Counted from the stretch's first letter, positions 9,314 to 20,260 are shown. The stretch is DNA of 64,000 nt from an uncultured Flavobacteriaceae bacterium (GCA_947500525.1 CANMSH010000001.1:558001-622000), one strand, 5' to 3'. The notes: generated by a model from the letters alone, not told the origin. Made by a program: numbers and translations.

Positions 9314-11137
9314 ATGTTAGAACTAGCAGGAATCATTATTTTGGGCATTTTGGCCCAATGGGTAGCTTGGAAGTTAAAAATCCCAGCGATTTTACCTTTA
9401 ATCTTAATCGGTTTATTAGTTGGACCAATTGCAGCTGAATTTTTAACGGATGATGGTACCAAGTGGATCGAACCTATTTGGAACGGAAAGGAAGGCTTAT
9501 TCCCGGGAGAGAGCCTATTCTATTTTGTATCATTAGCCATTAGTATTATTCTGTTTGAAGGAGGATTAACACTCAAACTCAGTGAAATTAAAAACGTTGG
9601 ACCAGCGATTTCGAAACTGATAACATTAGGTTCTATTGTGACCTTTTTTGGTGCAGGTTTTGCCGCACATTACATCTTTAACCTAAGTTGGGAAATTTCT
9701 TTTTTATTTTCGGCGCTAATCATTGTGACAGGACCAACGGTGATTACCCCAATTCTAAGAAATATACCTTTAAAGAAAGATGTTTCTGCAGTTTTAAAGT
9801 GGGAAGGTATTTTAATTGACCCTATTGGTGCCTTAGTTGCCGTACTTGTGTTTGAATTCATTAGTGTAGGTGGAGGTGGTGCTTTTACCAAAACGGCATT
9901 AATTGAATTTGGAAAAATTATACTCTTTGGAGCGACCTTCGGATTTACATTTGCCCATGGATTGAATTCAGCCATTAACAAAAAATGGATACCTCACTAC
10001 TTACTAAATGTTTTTGCTCTAGCATCTGTACTAGGAGTATTTGTACTTTCTGAGAGTTTTGCCCATGAATCAGGTTTATTAGCAGTAGTTGTTATGGGGA
10101 TGGTACTTGGTAATTCAAACTCATCTTATTTAAAAGAATTACTGTATTTTAAAGAATCATTGAGTGTATTACTGATTTCTATTTTATTCATCTTACTCGC
10201 AGCCAATATTAATATGGACGATTTGATGCTTATTTATAATTGGAAAACAGCCATTTTGTTCGCTGTTGTGGTTTTTGTTATTAGACCTTTAGGAGTCTTT
10301 TTAAGCACACATAATTCGAGTCTTAAATTCAATGAAAAACTTTTTATTAGTTGGGTAGGACCTCGTGGTATTGTTGCTGCCGGTATTGCTTCATTATTTG
10401 GGTTGAAATTAGCCAAAAATGGTGTTCCTGGAGCCGAATATATTACGCCACTAGTATTTATGATTGTACTAGGCACGGTGCTTTTAAACGCTACAACTGC
10501 TAGACTTTTCGCACGAGCAGTAGGCGTATTTTTACAAAACTCTGAAGGCATTTTAATTGTTGGGGCATCAAAATTATCTCGAATTATAGCAGAATATTTA
10601 GCAAATAATAATAGACATGTGGTTTTAATTGATAGCAATGAATCAAATATAGCTCAAGCGAAAGAACTGGGCTTAGAAGCCATAAACGCCAACATTTATT
10701 CTGAAACCTTAACCGATAATATTGAATTGAATGATGTGGGTTATTTAATGGCCTTAACGGGAAATGCTGATATTAATAGTTATGTTATTGATAAGTTTAG
10801 AAATCAGTTCGGAGAGAATGGTAGTTTTAGATTGATTTCACCCGAAGAAAAAGGTGATGTTGCAAATAATCCTGTGGAGGGTTTATTCTCACATAACGAT
10901 GATTACACAAAACTCAATGATATTGTGCGAAATTTCCCAGCAATTCAAGAAATAAAATTAGACTCAAAAGAGCACTACGATTCGTTGATAGAAATCACAA
11001 AGAATGAGAAAGATATAGCACCTATATTTATAAAAAACAAAGCAGGAACTCTTAAAATAATTCCTGCTTTTAATAAAGACGTTCCGTTTGAAAAAGGCTC
11101 AAGTTTAGTGTATCTTGGTAAAGAAATTAACAAATAA
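9314..11137 (+). CDS. Cation:proton antiporter with C-terminal RCK (TrkA-N) domain
   Basis: A 607-residue CPA-type antiporter exchanging Na+ or K+ for H+ at the inner membrane. About 12 membrane segments occupy residues 1-400, including the conserved WEGILIDPIGAL in the ion-binding core and SWVGPRGIVAAGIASL near the end of the transporter. From about 415 a Rossmann-type TrkA-N domain begins (ILIVGASKLSRIIAEYL, then VVLIDSNESN), which in this family senses nucleotides or ions. ATG 9314 starts directly with the first membrane segment. The last 11 bases overlap the convergent GH31 gene, so no separate terminator is visible. Ion selectivity is not predictable here. Confidence 0.92.
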   Translation: MLELAGIIILGILAQWVAWKLKIPAILPLILIGLLVGPIAAEFLTDDGTKWIEPIWNGKEGLFPGESLFYFVSLAISIILFEGGLTLKLSEIKNVGPAISKLITLGSIVTFFGAGFAAHYIFNLSWEISFLFSALIIVTGPTVITPILRNIPLKKDVSAVLKWEGILIDPIGALVAVLVFEFISVGGGGAFTKTALIEFGKIILFGATFGFTFAHGLNSAINKKWIPHYLLNVFALASVLGVFVLSESFAHESGLLAVVVMGMVLGNSNSSYLKELLYFKESLSVLLISILFILLAANINMDDLMLIYNWKTAILFAVVVFVIRPLGVFLSTHNSSLKFNEKLFISWVGPRGIVAAGIASLFGLKLAKNGVPGAEYITPLVFMIVLGTVLLNATTARLFARAVGVFLQNSEGILIVGASKLSRIIAEYLANNNRHVVLIDSNESNIAQAKELGLEAINANIYSETLTDNIELNDVGYLMALTGNADINSYVIDKFRNQFGENGSFRLISPEEKGDVANNPVEGLFSHNDDYTKLNDIVRNFPAIQEIKLDSKEHYDSLIEITKNEKDIAPIFIKNKAGTLKIIPAFNKDVPFEKGSSLVYLGKEINK

Positions 11138-13529
11138 TATGTAATTCTGTAAAGTCTTTGTCAATAATTAAGGTATTGTCTCCATTTACTTTAACTTTCT
11201 CAAATAAAATTTCTTCATTATCAATTTGAATTTTAGAAATTTTAAATGGAAGTCCGTGTAATTTTAACTTAAAGGTTTTATAATCAGTTATAAATTTACC
11301 CGATTTATGTTGTTGAATAATTAACTCTTTTTCTTTTCCAACTAGTTTAAAAGTACGCAAACTATATCTTCCTTTCGTATAATCATAACCATCATGAGCA
11401 TCGTCAAATAGTTGAGAAGTCTCTTTGCCGTTTTTATAATAAATATCTAGGGTTATCTCTTCAATTTTTTGTTCCCCTACATATTGTTGAACCGGATATT
11501 TAGGGATAATTGCTCCCTCCTTAATAAACAAAGGAACACTATCAATATCAGCATCAACCCACATTTCTTTTCCTCCTTTAATCAACTCATTATTCCAATA
11601 ATTAAACCAGTTTCCTCGAGGGATATACATTCTTCGACCCTTAGCATTTGGTTTTTGAATTGGGCACACTAATATTTTACCTCCAAACATAAATTCATCT
11701 GTTCTGTAATGTGTGTGAACATCTTCTTGGTCATACATTACTAACGATTTCAGCAACGGTGTGCCTTCTTGAATACAATGCCAAAACGCCGTGTACAAAT
11801 AGGGTAATAATTGATAACGGAGTTCAATAAACTTTCGAACAACATCGGTTATGCCATCATCAAATGCCCATGGTTCTTGGTCGCCATGATCTCCAGATGA
11901 ATGTGTCCTACAAAAAGGATGAAAAACACCAAGTTGAATCCAACGAGCGTACAATTCACCATCTGGTTGTTCAGCAAATCCACCTATATCACTTCCGGCA
12001 AAAGAAAAACCTGACATTGCCATACGTTGTGCTTGCACATTTGCAATCCATAAATGTTCCCATGTAGCGACGTTATCACCTGTCCAAGTCGAGGTATATC
12101 TTTGTGTTCCCGAATAAGCGGCCCTTGTAATGACGAATGGACGTTTAGGATAGGTAAATTTCTTTACACCATGATAGGTTGCTCTAGCCATTTGCATACC
12201 ATAAATGTTATGCGCTTTTCTATGGCTTGACGGATTGCCTTCATAATCATGACGTACGTCATCTGGAAATGTTTTATTCGGCACATCCATTACGGCGGGC
12301 TCATTCATATCATTCCAAACACCTTTTACTCCAATATCTTCAATCAATTCTTTGAATAATCCAGACCACCAATCTCGTACTTCGGGTTTTGTAAAATCTG
12401 GGAAATAACATTCACCGGGCCATACTTTCCCTTTCATGTAAGGGCCATCAGCTCTTTTACAGAAATAATCATTTTTAACGCCTTCTTGATATACCGAATA
12501 ATCCTTATCAACTTTAATTCCTGGATCTATAATAACAACTGTTTTAAAACCGTCATCTGCTAGTTCCTTCACCATTTTTTTAGGATTAGGAAAATATTCT
12601 TTGCTCCAAGTAAAGCATCGAAATCCTTCCATATAATCGATGTCTAAATAAATAGCATCACATGGAATTTTGAGATCTCTAAATTTTTGAGTGATTTGCT
12701 TTACTTTATTTTCTGGATAGTAGCTCCATTTACACTGATGGTAACCCAAGGCCCACAATGGAGGCATTTGATGCGGTTTACCAGTTAAATCAGTATAATT
12801 AACAACAACATCTTCTACTTTAGGACCATAAATAAAGTAATAATTCATTTCTCCTCCTTGAGCCCAGAAACTAGTCACATTTCTTCTTTCATTGGCAAAA
12901 TCAAAGAAAGATCTGAACGTATTATCAAAAAATATACCGTAGGCTTTAGAATTGTGAAGTCCTGTGTAAAACGGAATGGCTTTATATAACGGATCTGTTC
13001 CTTTACCATAAGCATACGAATCTGTTACCCAGTTTTCGAGTCTTTTTCCTTTTAGATTTAAATGAACAGGCTTGTCTCCAAGGCCATAATAGCTTTCTCC
13101 ATCATGAGAAACTTTGCTCATTTTTACGATGTCTCCCCCATACTCATAACTTTCTTCCCAATGAAAGCCAAGTTCGTCTTTATTAATTAGTGAGTTGTCT
13201 TTGGCATCATACATTGATACTTTTAAATCAGCCTTATGAATGGTGCAAATCAATTTTGCAGTAATAATTCGGTAGAGTTCTTGCTCCTCTTTTATCTCAA
13301 GTTTGTTATAACCCGTACTGGCATATTTAGTAATGGCATACGAAAAGTCTTTTTTGAAATTACCAGTGGTACTATATCTAAAACGAAATACACTATCTCT
13401 TAACACTTTCACCTGAAGAATAACATCATTTTCTGTCGAGAAATGTAGTGTATCTACATCTTTTTTAAATCCTGTAATCTTTGAGGGGAACAAATTTCCC
13501 TTATGTTCTAATTCAGTATTTGTTATCAT
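11127..13529 (-). CDS. Glycoside hydrolase family 31 alpha-glucosidase
   Basis: An 800-residue GH31 enzyme expected to release glucose from alpha-glucans or oligosaccharides. The catalytic nucleophile is D407 in WNDMNEP (405-411) and the acid/base is D485 in TGDN (483-486). N-terminal beta-rich and central TIM-barrel regions have the usual order and length. There is no signal peptide, so it should act in the cytoplasm. It lies downstream of glgA-glgC-glgB on the same strand (gap to glgB 135 bases), which suggests a role in glycogen or maltodextrin turnover. The gene overlaps the convergent antiporter gene by 11 bases. Confidence 0.94.
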   Translation of the reverse strand: MITNTELEHKGNLFPSKITGFKKDVDTLHFSTENDVILQVKVLRDSVFRFRYSTTGNFKKDFSYAITKYASTGYNKLEIKEEQELYRIITAKLICTIHKADLKVSMYDAKDNSLINKDELGFHWEESYEYGGDIVKMSKVSHDGESYYGLGDKPVHLNLKGKRLENWVTDSYAYGKGTDPLYKAIPFYTGLHNSKAYGIFFDNTFRSFFDFANERRNVTSFWAQGGEMNYYFIYGPKVEDVVVNYTDLTGKPHQMPPLWALGYHQCKWSYYPENKVKQITQKFRDLKIPCDAIYLDIDYMEGFRCFTWSKEYFPNPKKMVKELADDGFKTVVIIDPGIKVDKDYSVYQEGVKNDYFCKRADGPYMKGKVWPGECYFPDFTKPEVRDWWSGLFKELIEDIGVKGVWNDMNEPAVMDVPNKTFPDDVRHDYEGNPSSHRKAHNIYGMQMARATYHGVKKFTYPKRPFVITRAAYSGTQRYTSTWTGDNVATWEHLWIANVQAQRMAMSGFSFAGSDIGGFAEQPDGELYARWIQLGVFHPFCRTHSSGDHGDQEPWAFDDGITDVVRKFIELRYQLLPYLYTAFWHCIQEGTPLLKSLVMYDQEDVHTHYRTDEFMFGGKILVCPIQKPNAKGRRMYIPRGNWFNYWNNELIKGGKEMWVDADIDSVPLFIKEGAIIPKYPVQQYVGEQKIEEITLDIYYKNGKETSQLFDDAHDGYDYTKGRYSLRTFKLVGKEKELIIQQHKSGKFITDYKTFKLKLHGLPFKISKIQIDNEEILFEKVKVNGDNTLIIDKDFTELHIIC

Positions 13530-13664
13530 ATAAAACTAGTTAATCTAACAAAAAAAAGCAAAATATGTGTAGGTTGTACATTTAGTAGGAAGATTTATTA
13601 ACTACAACGTTTTCATAGCTCTCATTTATGAATTTCGTAAAAAAATGGCATATAATTGATAGAA

Positions 13665-15584
13665 CTATTGCTTTTGATTTACATATTTGAAAGCGACCAT
13701 TCCTAATGGAGGAATCATAATTTCAGCGGATTGTTTTCTAAACTGCCATGAAAGGTCTTCTGAAAGTAATGTTTTATTCTTAAAATTTCCCGTACCGTTA
13801 TATTTTTTCAAATTACTGTTAAAGACTTCTTTAAGTTCACCCTTTTTTGGCAAGCCAATTCGGTAATTTTCTCTTGGTACTGGAGTCATATTACAAGCAA
13901 TGATTAAGTTGTCTTTTGGTTTGAGGCCTTTGCGGATATATACAAGAACTGAATTTTCGGCGTCATTATAATCTATCCATTCAAATCCGTCGTTCGAAAA
14001 TTGTTTCTCAAATAATGCCGATTGATTTCTATAGAATGCGTTAAGGTCTTTGACCAAGGTTTGTAAACCTTTATGAACGTCATACTGCAATAAATGCCAA
14101 TCTAAACTTTGTTGAAAGTTCCATTCTTCACTTTGTCCAAATTCGGCACCTTGAAACAGCAAATTGGTTCCCGGATGCGTAAACATATAACTATATAACA
14201 ACCTTAGATTTGCAAATTGCTGCCATTCATCTCCAGGCATTTTTCTTAGCATTGAGCTTTTACCATACACAACTTCATCATGCGATAAGGGCAACATAAA
14301 ATTTTCTGTAAAAGCGTATGTCATTGAGAATGTTAAATCATTCTGATGATGTTTTCTATAAATAGATTCTTTCGAAAAATACTGCAATGTATCGTGCATC
14401 CAGCCCATCATCCATTTCATTCCAAATCCGAGTCCACCTATAGAAGTGGGTTTTGAAACCATTGGGAATGATGTCGATTCTTCTGCAATCGTTTGTACAT
14501 CTGGGAAGGTACTATATACAGCTTCATTCATTTCTTTCATAAAAGCGATAGCATCTAAATTCTCTCTACCACCAAATTGATTTGGTTCCCATTCACCTTC
14601 ATCACGAGAGTAATCTAAAAATAGCATAGATGCTACGGCATCTACGCGCAAGCCATCGGCATGGTATTGATCTAACCAAAACAAGGCGTTGCTTATTAAG
14701 AAAGATTTTACCTCATTTCGTCCATAATTAAAAATTAAACTCTTCCAATCAGGGTGAAACCCTTTTCTTCTATCAGGATGTTCGTATACACAAGATCCGT
14801 CAAAAAAACCTAACCCATGTGCATCCTCAGGGAAATGTGAAGGAACCCAGTCTAAAATAATGCCTATATCATTCTGATGCAGTTTATCAACTAATAGCTT
14901 AAATTCTTCTGGGTATCCAAAACGAGAAGTGGGCGCAAAATATCCAGTGAGTTGATATCCCCAAGATGGATCATAAGGATACTCCATAACAGGCATTAAT
15001 TCAACATGTGTAAAATTCATTTCTTTCACATACGCTACCAGTTCATCGGCTAGTTCTACGTAAGACAAAAATCTGCCTTCTTCTACATGTTTTTTCCAAG
15101 ATCCTAGGTGCACTTCATATACTGAATATGGAGCGTCCAATGCATTGTTTTTCTGACGCTTTTTCATCCATTTTTCATCATTCCATTCATAGGATTCACT
15201 CCATACAATGGATGCGGTTTGGGGTGGATGCTCACAGCGTCTTGCATACGGATCTGCCTTTTCAGTAATGATTCCGTCATTGCTACTTTGAATATGATAT
15301 TTGTATACGCTTCCTTTACCAACATTTGGTATGAAGCCTTCCCAGATACCACTCTCATCCCAACGAACACGGAGCTCATGCTCTTCAGCATTCCAATAAT
15401 TAAAATCACCAATCACCGAAACCGCTTTGGCACTTGGCGCCCAAACGGCGAAATAGGTACCTTCTTCGGAATCTAATGATACGATATGAGAACCAAATTT
15501 TTCGTAGAGTTTATAATGCTTTCCGGCTTTAAAAAGATCTATGTCGAATTCGGTAAAAAGACTATGAGGAATAACTTCTGCCAT
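13665..15584 (-). CDS. glgB: 1,4-alpha-glucan branching enzyme
   Basis: A 639-residue GH13 branching enzyme that introduces alpha-1,6 branches into glycogen. The N-terminal CBM48-like domain (about 35-125, FAVWAPSAKAVSVIGDFN) precedes the catalytic barrel. D315 in DGLRVDAV is the nucleophile, E368 in the AEES region is the likely acid/base, and LSHDEVVYGK supplies the third conserved carboxylate. It follows glgC by 25 bases on the minus strand and is the third gene of glgA-glgC-glgB-GH31. Confidence 0.97.
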   Translation of the reverse strand: MAEVIPHSLFTEFDIDLFKAGKHYKLYEKFGSHIVSLDSEEGTYFAVWAPSAKAVSVIGDFNYWNAEEHELRVRWDESGIWEGFIPNVGKGSVYKYHIQSSNDGIITEKADPYARRCEHPPQTASIVWSESYEWNDEKWMKKRQKNNALDAPYSVYEVHLGSWKKHVEEGRFLSYVELADELVAYVKEMNFTHVELMPVMEYPYDPSWGYQLTGYFAPTSRFGYPEEFKLLVDKLHQNDIGIILDWVPSHFPEDAHGLGFFDGSCVYEHPDRRKGFHPDWKSLIFNYGRNEVKSFLISNALFWLDQYHADGLRVDAVASMLFLDYSRDEGEWEPNQFGGRENLDAIAFMKEMNEAVYSTFPDVQTIAEESTSFPMVSKPTSIGGLGFGMKWMMGWMHDTLQYFSKESIYRKHHQNDLTFSMTYAFTENFMLPLSHDEVVYGKSSMLRKMPGDEWQQFANLRLLYSYMFTHPGTNLLFQGAEFGQSEEWNFQQSLDWHLLQYDVHKGLQTLVKDLNAFYRNQSALFEKQFSNDGFEWIDYNDAENSVLVYIRKGLKPKDNLIIACNMTPVPRENYRIGLPKKGELKEVFNSNLKKYNGTGNFKNKTLLSEDLSWQFRKQSAEIMIPPLGMVAFKYVNQKQ

Positions 15585-15609
15585 CTAATGTGTTGGATAA
15601 TTATACTAC

Positions 15610-16875
15610 TTATTTAATGATTGTTCCTTTTGGAATAGTAGCATCTTTTTTTAATACGACAATTCCATCTTTTATGAAGTAACTGTCCGTTTCTTTATCT
15701 TCTAAATGTTTCCCTCCTTCTATTCTAACATCATCTCCAATTCTGCAGTTTTTATCCACAATACAATAGTTTATAAAGCATCGATCTCCAATACCCAAGA
15801 GATTTTCAATATTCTTATGTTCTATATCATCTAAAGATTCGTAATAATCATTGCCCATCATATAGGTGTTTTCTACCGTTGTATCTTTACCAATTCTCGA
15901 ACGAATACCAATGACACTTTTTTCAATTCTATCAGCATGTATGATACAGCCGTCAGCAATTACAGATCTGTTTACGACAGTTCCAGCGAATTTTGATGTT
16001 GGTAAAATTCTCGCCCTTGTGTATACGCGATTATCATCGTATAAATTAAACTTAGGGATGTCATCTGTCAACCCTAAATTTGCTTCAAAGAAAGATTCTA
16101 TAGTCCCAATATCTGTCCAATACCCTTCATATTGATAACTTAAGGTTTTATGTTTATGGATAGATTGAGGAATAATTTCTTTTCCAAAATCGATTGTATC
16201 TGGATTATCCATCAATTTGATCAATAGATCTCTATTGAAAATATAAATCCCCATCGAGGCAAGGTAATTTCTACCTTCGGCTTTCATTTCATCACCTACT
16301 TCTGATGTCCAATCTGGTAAGAGTTCAGCTGCTGGTTTTTCAATAAAAGAAGTAATTATATTGTCACTATTTGTTTTTAAGAGTCCAAAACCGGTTGCAT
16401 CTTTAGCATTTACAGGGTAGGTGGCAATTGTTATTTCTGCATCACTCTCTTTATGTTTTTTAATCATATCCTCTAAGTCCATATTATATAGCTGATCTCC
16501 AGATAGAATCAAGGCATAATCAAAATCATTTCGTAAAAAATGATGCATACTTTGTCTTACAGCATCGGCTGTTCCTTGAAACCACTTGTCGCTTTGCATG
16601 GTTTGTTCTGCTGCTAAAACATCCACAAAAGCTGAACTAAAGAAACTAAAATGATAGGTGTTTTTAATGTGCTGATTTAAGGAAGCTGAATTAAACTGCG
16701 TTAATACATACATCCGTTTGATATTAGAATTAATACAGTTTGAAATCGGAATATCAACGAGTCTATATTTACCTGCAATTGGTACCGCAGGTTTAGATCT
16801 ATCTGCCGTTAGAGGATATAATCTAGATCCCTGACCTCCTCCTAAAATAATTGATAATACACTTTCGTTGATCAT
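15610..16875 (-). CDS. glgC: Glucose-1-phosphate adenylyltransferase
   Basis: A 421-residue ADP-glucose pyrophosphorylase, the committed step of glycogen synthesis. The N-terminal nucleotide-binding motif GGGQGSRLYPLTADRSKPAV (12-31) is clear, and SGDQLYNMD and FIEKPAAE are the expected downstream motifs. The C-terminal left-handed beta-helix carries the repeated isoleucine-type hexads (for example RIEKSVIGIRSRIGKDTTVE). It starts 5 bases after glgA ends on the same strand, so the two are surely co-transcribed. Confidence 0.97.
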   Translation of the reverse strand: MINESVLSIILGGGQGSRLYPLTADRSKPAVPIAGKYRLVDIPISNCINSNIKRMYVLTQFNSASLNQHIKNTYHFSFFSSAFVDVLAAEQTMQSDKWFQGTADAVRQSMHHFLRNDFDYALILSGDQLYNMDLEDMIKKHKESDAEITIATYPVNAKDATGFGLLKTNSDNIITSFIEKPAAELLPDWTSEVGDEMKAEGRNYLASMGIYIFNRDLLIKLMDNPDTIDFGKEIIPQSIHKHKTLSYQYEGYWTDIGTIESFFEANLGLTDDIPKFNLYDDNRVYTRARILPTSKFAGTVVNRSVIADGCIIHADRIEKSVIGIRSRIGKDTTVENTYMMGNDYYESLDDIEHKNIENLLGIGDRCFINYCIVDKNCRIGDDVRIEGGKHLEDKETDSYFIKDGIVVLKKDATIPKGTIIK

Positions 16876-16880
16876 AATTT

Positions 16881-18284
16881 TTAATTTAATGTGTTATATA
16901 AATCTATATATGCTTGGGCAGAAGCACCCCAAGAATGGTCTATTTGCATGATTAAGGTACGTATTTTTTTAAATTCTGATTGATTCTGATAAAAAGAAGT
17001 CGCTCGTTCAATGGCATGACAAACTTGTTCTACCGATGCCTCTTGATGCACAAAACCAAAACCTTTTTCGGAAACATCGACAACCGTATCTTTTAAGCCG
17101 CCTATATTGTTCACTATGGGGATTGTACCATATTTTAAAGCATACATCTGATTTAACCCGCAAGGTTCTACTCTAGATGGCATTAGTAAAAAATCAGCAC
17201 CTGCATAGATAATATGCGATAACTTTTCATCATAACCAATATATGCATTGTAGTTACCTTCATGTTTGCTTTTTAAGCTCTCTAAACCATGTTCAATATC
17301 GTCATGTCCAGAACCTAATAAAAGAATTGAAATATCATTTTTCTGTAATGAGATATCGAATATCTCGGGAAATAAATCTGCTCCTTTTTCACCAACAAGT
17401 CTCCCTATAAAGGCAAAAAGAGGCTTATTAATATTCAGACCAAAGTGGTCGCATAACCATTTCTTATTTGCTTTTCTTCCTGAGACAATAGTTTTCTGTG
17501 AGAATTTTTTGATGAGATAATCATCTACTTCTGGATTCCAAACATCGCTATCAATACCATTTAAAATTCCCGAGCACTTAGCACTTTCATGACTTAATAA
17601 ACTTTCTAAACCGTTCGCATTTCTTTTAAGTTCTTCCATATAACTAGGCGACACTGTTGTAACGCGCCAAACACATTTTATAGCTGCTGCTAATGAATTT
17701 ACAGAAGTGTCCCAATCTAAGAGACCAACATGTTTCATGTCAAATTCAGGAATGAACCCTAACTTATCATGAGAAAACCAACCTTGATATTGTGCATTAT
17801 GAATAGTGAGTATTGTTGGTACATTTTGAAGCACTTTATAGTTGTGGGAATAATACATCATAAAAGGGACTAAACCCGTATGATGATCATGACAGTGTAT
17901 GATTGACGGTTTGCTTTCAAATTGTATAACCCAATCTAAAGCTGCTATCTGAAAAGCCAAGAAACGATCCGTATCATCAAAAGAATAGACATAATCTTTA
18001 AAGAGTAATTCAGGAATATCAACAAAAAAAATATCGAAACCTAGCGTGTTATTCTTTAGGGATAATATCTTAAAGTCAATGCTTGTACTGCCAAGTTTTG
18101 TACTAGATTCGAAAATAGATTCAAACGAGTTTTCACGTGCGAAATCATTATCATAAAATGGCATAATCACACTACTTTTTGTCCCTAGCTTATTTTGATA
18201 TTTGGGTAGTGACCCTACGACATCGGCTAGACCTCCAACTTTGGCAATAGGATAACATTCGGCACTGAAATGTAAGACGTTCAT
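16881..18284 (-). CDS. glgA: Glycogen synthase (GT5)
   Basis: A 467-residue ADP-glucose-dependent glycogen synthase. The substrate-binding KVGGLADVVGSLPK motif lies near residues 15-28. HCHDHHTGLVP follows in the first Rossmann domain, and the catalytic-site stretch PSRVEPCGLNQMYALKYGT is in the second. It is the first gene of the four-gene glycogen operon and begins 95 bases after lepA on the same strand. Transcription could come from its own promoter in that gap or from lepA read-through. I see no convincing TAnnTTTG box in the gap. Confidence 0.96.
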   Translation of the reverse strand: MNVLHFSAECYPIAKVGGLADVVGSLPKYQNKLGTKSSVIMPFYDNDFARENSFESIFESSTKLGSTSIDFKILSLKNNTLGFDIFFVDIPELLFKDYVYSFDDTDRFLAFQIAALDWVIQFESKPSIIHCHDHHTGLVPFMMYYSHNYKVLQNVPTILTIHNAQYQGWFSHDKLGFIPEFDMKHVGLLDWDTSVNSLAAAIKCVWRVTTVSPSYMEELKRNANGLESLLSHESAKCSGILNGIDSDVWNPEVDDYLIKKFSQKTIVSGRKANKKWLCDHFGLNINKPLFAFIGRLVGEKGADLFPEIFDISLQKNDISILLLGSGHDDIEHGLESLKSKHEGNYNAYIGYDEKLSHIIYAGADFLLMPSRVEPCGLNQMYALKYGTIPIVNNIGGLKDTVVDVSEKGFGFVHQEASVEQVCHAIERATSFYQNQSEFKKIRTLIMQIDHSWGASAQAYIDLYNTLN

Positions 18285-18354
18285 CGATACAGATTATAAG
18301 TCCTATAAACTTACAAAATGTTTTGTTGCTAGGCTTTAAAGAATTGTTATTTCT

Positions 18355-18379
18355 AAGATAACGTTTTCGAAGTTATCTT
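18355..18379 (-). other. Hairpin directly after the lepA stop codon
   Basis: Perfect 8-bp inverted repeat AAGATAAC (18355-18362) with GTTATCTT (18372-18379) abutting the lepA stop codon. The following minus-strand sequence is not clearly U-rich, so it may be a weak terminator or an mRNA-end stabilising hairpin between lepA and glgA. Confidence 0.4.
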
Positions 18380-20176
18380 CTAATCATTCAATTTCAATAC
18401 TGCCATAAATGCTTCTTGCGGAATTTCAACATTTCCTACTTGACGCATACGCTTTTTACCTTTCTTTTGTTTTTCTAGTAGTTTTCTTTTACGAGAGATA
18501 TCACCACCATAACATTTTGCAGTTACATCTTTACGTAAAGCTTTTGTAGTTTCTCTAGAAATAATTTTGGCGCCAATAGCTGCTTGAATAGGAATATCAA
18601 ATTGTTGACGAGGAATTAATTGTTTTAATTTCTCACACATTTTTTTACCAATAGTATGTGCATTATCAGCATGAATTAATGCCGAAAGCGCATCTACCGG
18701 TTGAGCGTTTAGTAAAATATCTACACGTACTAATTTCGAGGTACGCATACCAATTGGCGCATAATCAAAAGAGGCGTACCCTTTAGAAACCGTTTTTAAG
18801 CGATCATAAAAATCAAATACAATTTCGGCCAATGGCATATCAAAAGTTAATTCAACTCGCTCAGTAGTCAAATAAGTCTGATTGGTAATAACACCACGTT
18901 TTTCTATACATAATGACATCACTTGTCCAACAAAATCTGATTTTGTAATAATTGATGCTTTTATATAGGGTTCTTCTACGCGATCTAATTTTGAAGGGTC
19001 TGGTAAATCTGTCGGATTATTAACGATTACGATTTCATCAGGCAATTTTTTAGTGAAAGCATGGTATGACACGTTCGGAACCGTAGTAATAACGGTCATA
19101 TTAAATTCACGCTCTAGACGCTCTTGGATAATTTCCATATGAAGCATTCCTAAGAATCCACAACGAAAACCAAACCCTAATGCCGCTGAGCTTTCAGGTT
19201 GAAAGACCAAGGACGCATCATTCAGTTGCAATTTTTCCATGGAGTAACGTAGTTCTTCATAGTCTTCGGTATCAACAGGATAAATTCCTGCAAAAACCAT
19301 CGGTTTGACATCTTCAAAGCCATCAATTGCTGCATGTGTTGGATTCGCCGCATCTGTAATAGTATCTCCAGCTTTAACCTCACTTGCTGTTTTAATACCG
19401 GTAATCAGATAGCCTACATCACCAGTTCTCACTTCTTTCTTTGCTACTTGATTTAATTTTAGAGTTCCAATCTCGTCTGCATAATATTCATTATCAGTTG
19501 CCATGAATTTAATGCGTTGCCCTTTTTTAATTTCGCCATTCATGACTCTAAAATAAGTTTCAACACCTCGATAAGAATTATAGACAGAATCAAAAATTAA
19601 TGCCTGCAATGGAGCTTCTGGATCTCCTTTTGGTGCTGGAACACGATCAATAATTGCTTCTAAAATATTGTCAACACCCAACCCTGTTTTTCCACTTGCC
19701 GGAATCACCTCAGAAGCATCGCAACCAAGTAAATCAACAATGTCATCTGTTACTTCTTCTGGATTGGCACTAGGCAAATCAACTTTATTTAAAACGGGAA
19801 TAATCTCGAGGTCATTCTCTAATGCTAAATATAAATTTGAAATTGTTTGTGCTTGAATACTTTGTGCGGCATCTACAATTAACAAAGCACCCTCACAAGC
19901 AGCGATAGAACGAGACACTTCGTAAGAAAAATCAACATGACCTGGTGTATCTATAAGATTTAAGATATACTTTTCACCATTCAATTCGTAATCCATTTGA
20001 ATAGCATGACTCTTGATCGTGATACCGCGCTCACGCTCCAAATCCATATTATCCAACAATTGATCTTGTTTTTCGCGATCAGAAATGGTATTGGTATATT
20101 CTAATAGTCGATCAGCCAAGGTACTCTTACCATGGTCTATATGTGCAATAATGCAAAAGTTTCTTATGTTCTTCAT
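18380..20176 (-). CDS. lepA: Elongation factor 4 (LepA GTPase)
   Basis: A 598-residue translational GTPase that acts on stalled or back-translocating ribosomes. The G1 motif AHIDHGKST, the G3 motif DTPGHVDF and the G4 motif NKVDLP are all present, and the LepA-specific C-terminal domain ends with the typical [18 protein letters not shown] chose the start at 20176 ([17 protein letters not shown]). The longer frame beginning at 20233 would start upstream of a consensus promoter at 20206-20233 and adds 19 residues atypical of LepA. It is divergent from the small protein at 20292. Confidence 0.97.
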   Translation of the reverse strand: MKNIRNFCIIAHIDHGKSTLADRLLEYTNTISDREKQDQLLDNMDLERERGITIKSHAIQMDYELNGEKYILNLIDTPGHVDFSYEVSRSIAACEGALLIVDAAQSIQAQTISNLYLALENDLEIIPVLNKVDLPSANPEEVTDDIVDLLGCDASEVIPASGKTGLGVDNILEAIIDRVPAPKGDPEAPLQALIFDSVYNSYRGVETYFRVMNGEIKKGQRIKFMATDNEYYADEIGTLKLNQVAKKEVRTGDVGYLITGIKTASEVKAGDTITDAANPTHAAIDGFEDVKPMVFAGIYPVDTEDYEELRYSMEKLQLNDASLVFQPESSAALGFGFRCGFLGMLHMEIIQERLEREFNMTVITTVPNVSYHAFTKKLPDEIVIVNNPTDLPDPSKLDRVEEPYIKASIITKSDFVGQVMSLCIEKRGVITNQTYLTTERVELTFDMPLAEIVFDFYDRLKTVSKGYASFDYAPIGMRTSKLVRVDILLNAQPVDALSALIHADNAHTIGKKMCEKLKQLIPRQQFDIPIQAAIGAKIISRETTKALRKDVTAKCYGGDISRKRKLLEKQKKGKKRMRQVGNVEIPQEAFMAVLKLND

Positions 20177-20205
20177 TCGTCGTGTACCTATCGGCTTTGA
20201 GCCCA

Positions 20206-20233
20206 CAAAGATACTTAAATATTTGGTGTACAA
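20206..20233 (-). promoter_or_regulatory. lepA promoter, Bacteroidota type
   Basis: On the minus strand TTG (20231-20233) is followed after 17 bases by TATCTTTG (20206-20213), an exact TTG-N17-TAnnTTTG promoter. Transcription would start near 20201, about 25 bases before the lepA ATG. Confidence 0.7.
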
Positions 20234-20260
20234 AACAAAAGGTTAACGGGTTAAATTATG

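Noticed and set aside
9214..9438. A 74-codon frame before and overlapping the antiporter
   Set aside because: It runs out of frame through the antiporter coding sequence and has no recognisable features.
20177..20233. Extended N-terminus for LepA
   Set aside because: A consensus promoter occupies 20206-20233, so the longer start would not be transcribed. LepA normally begins close to its G1 motif.
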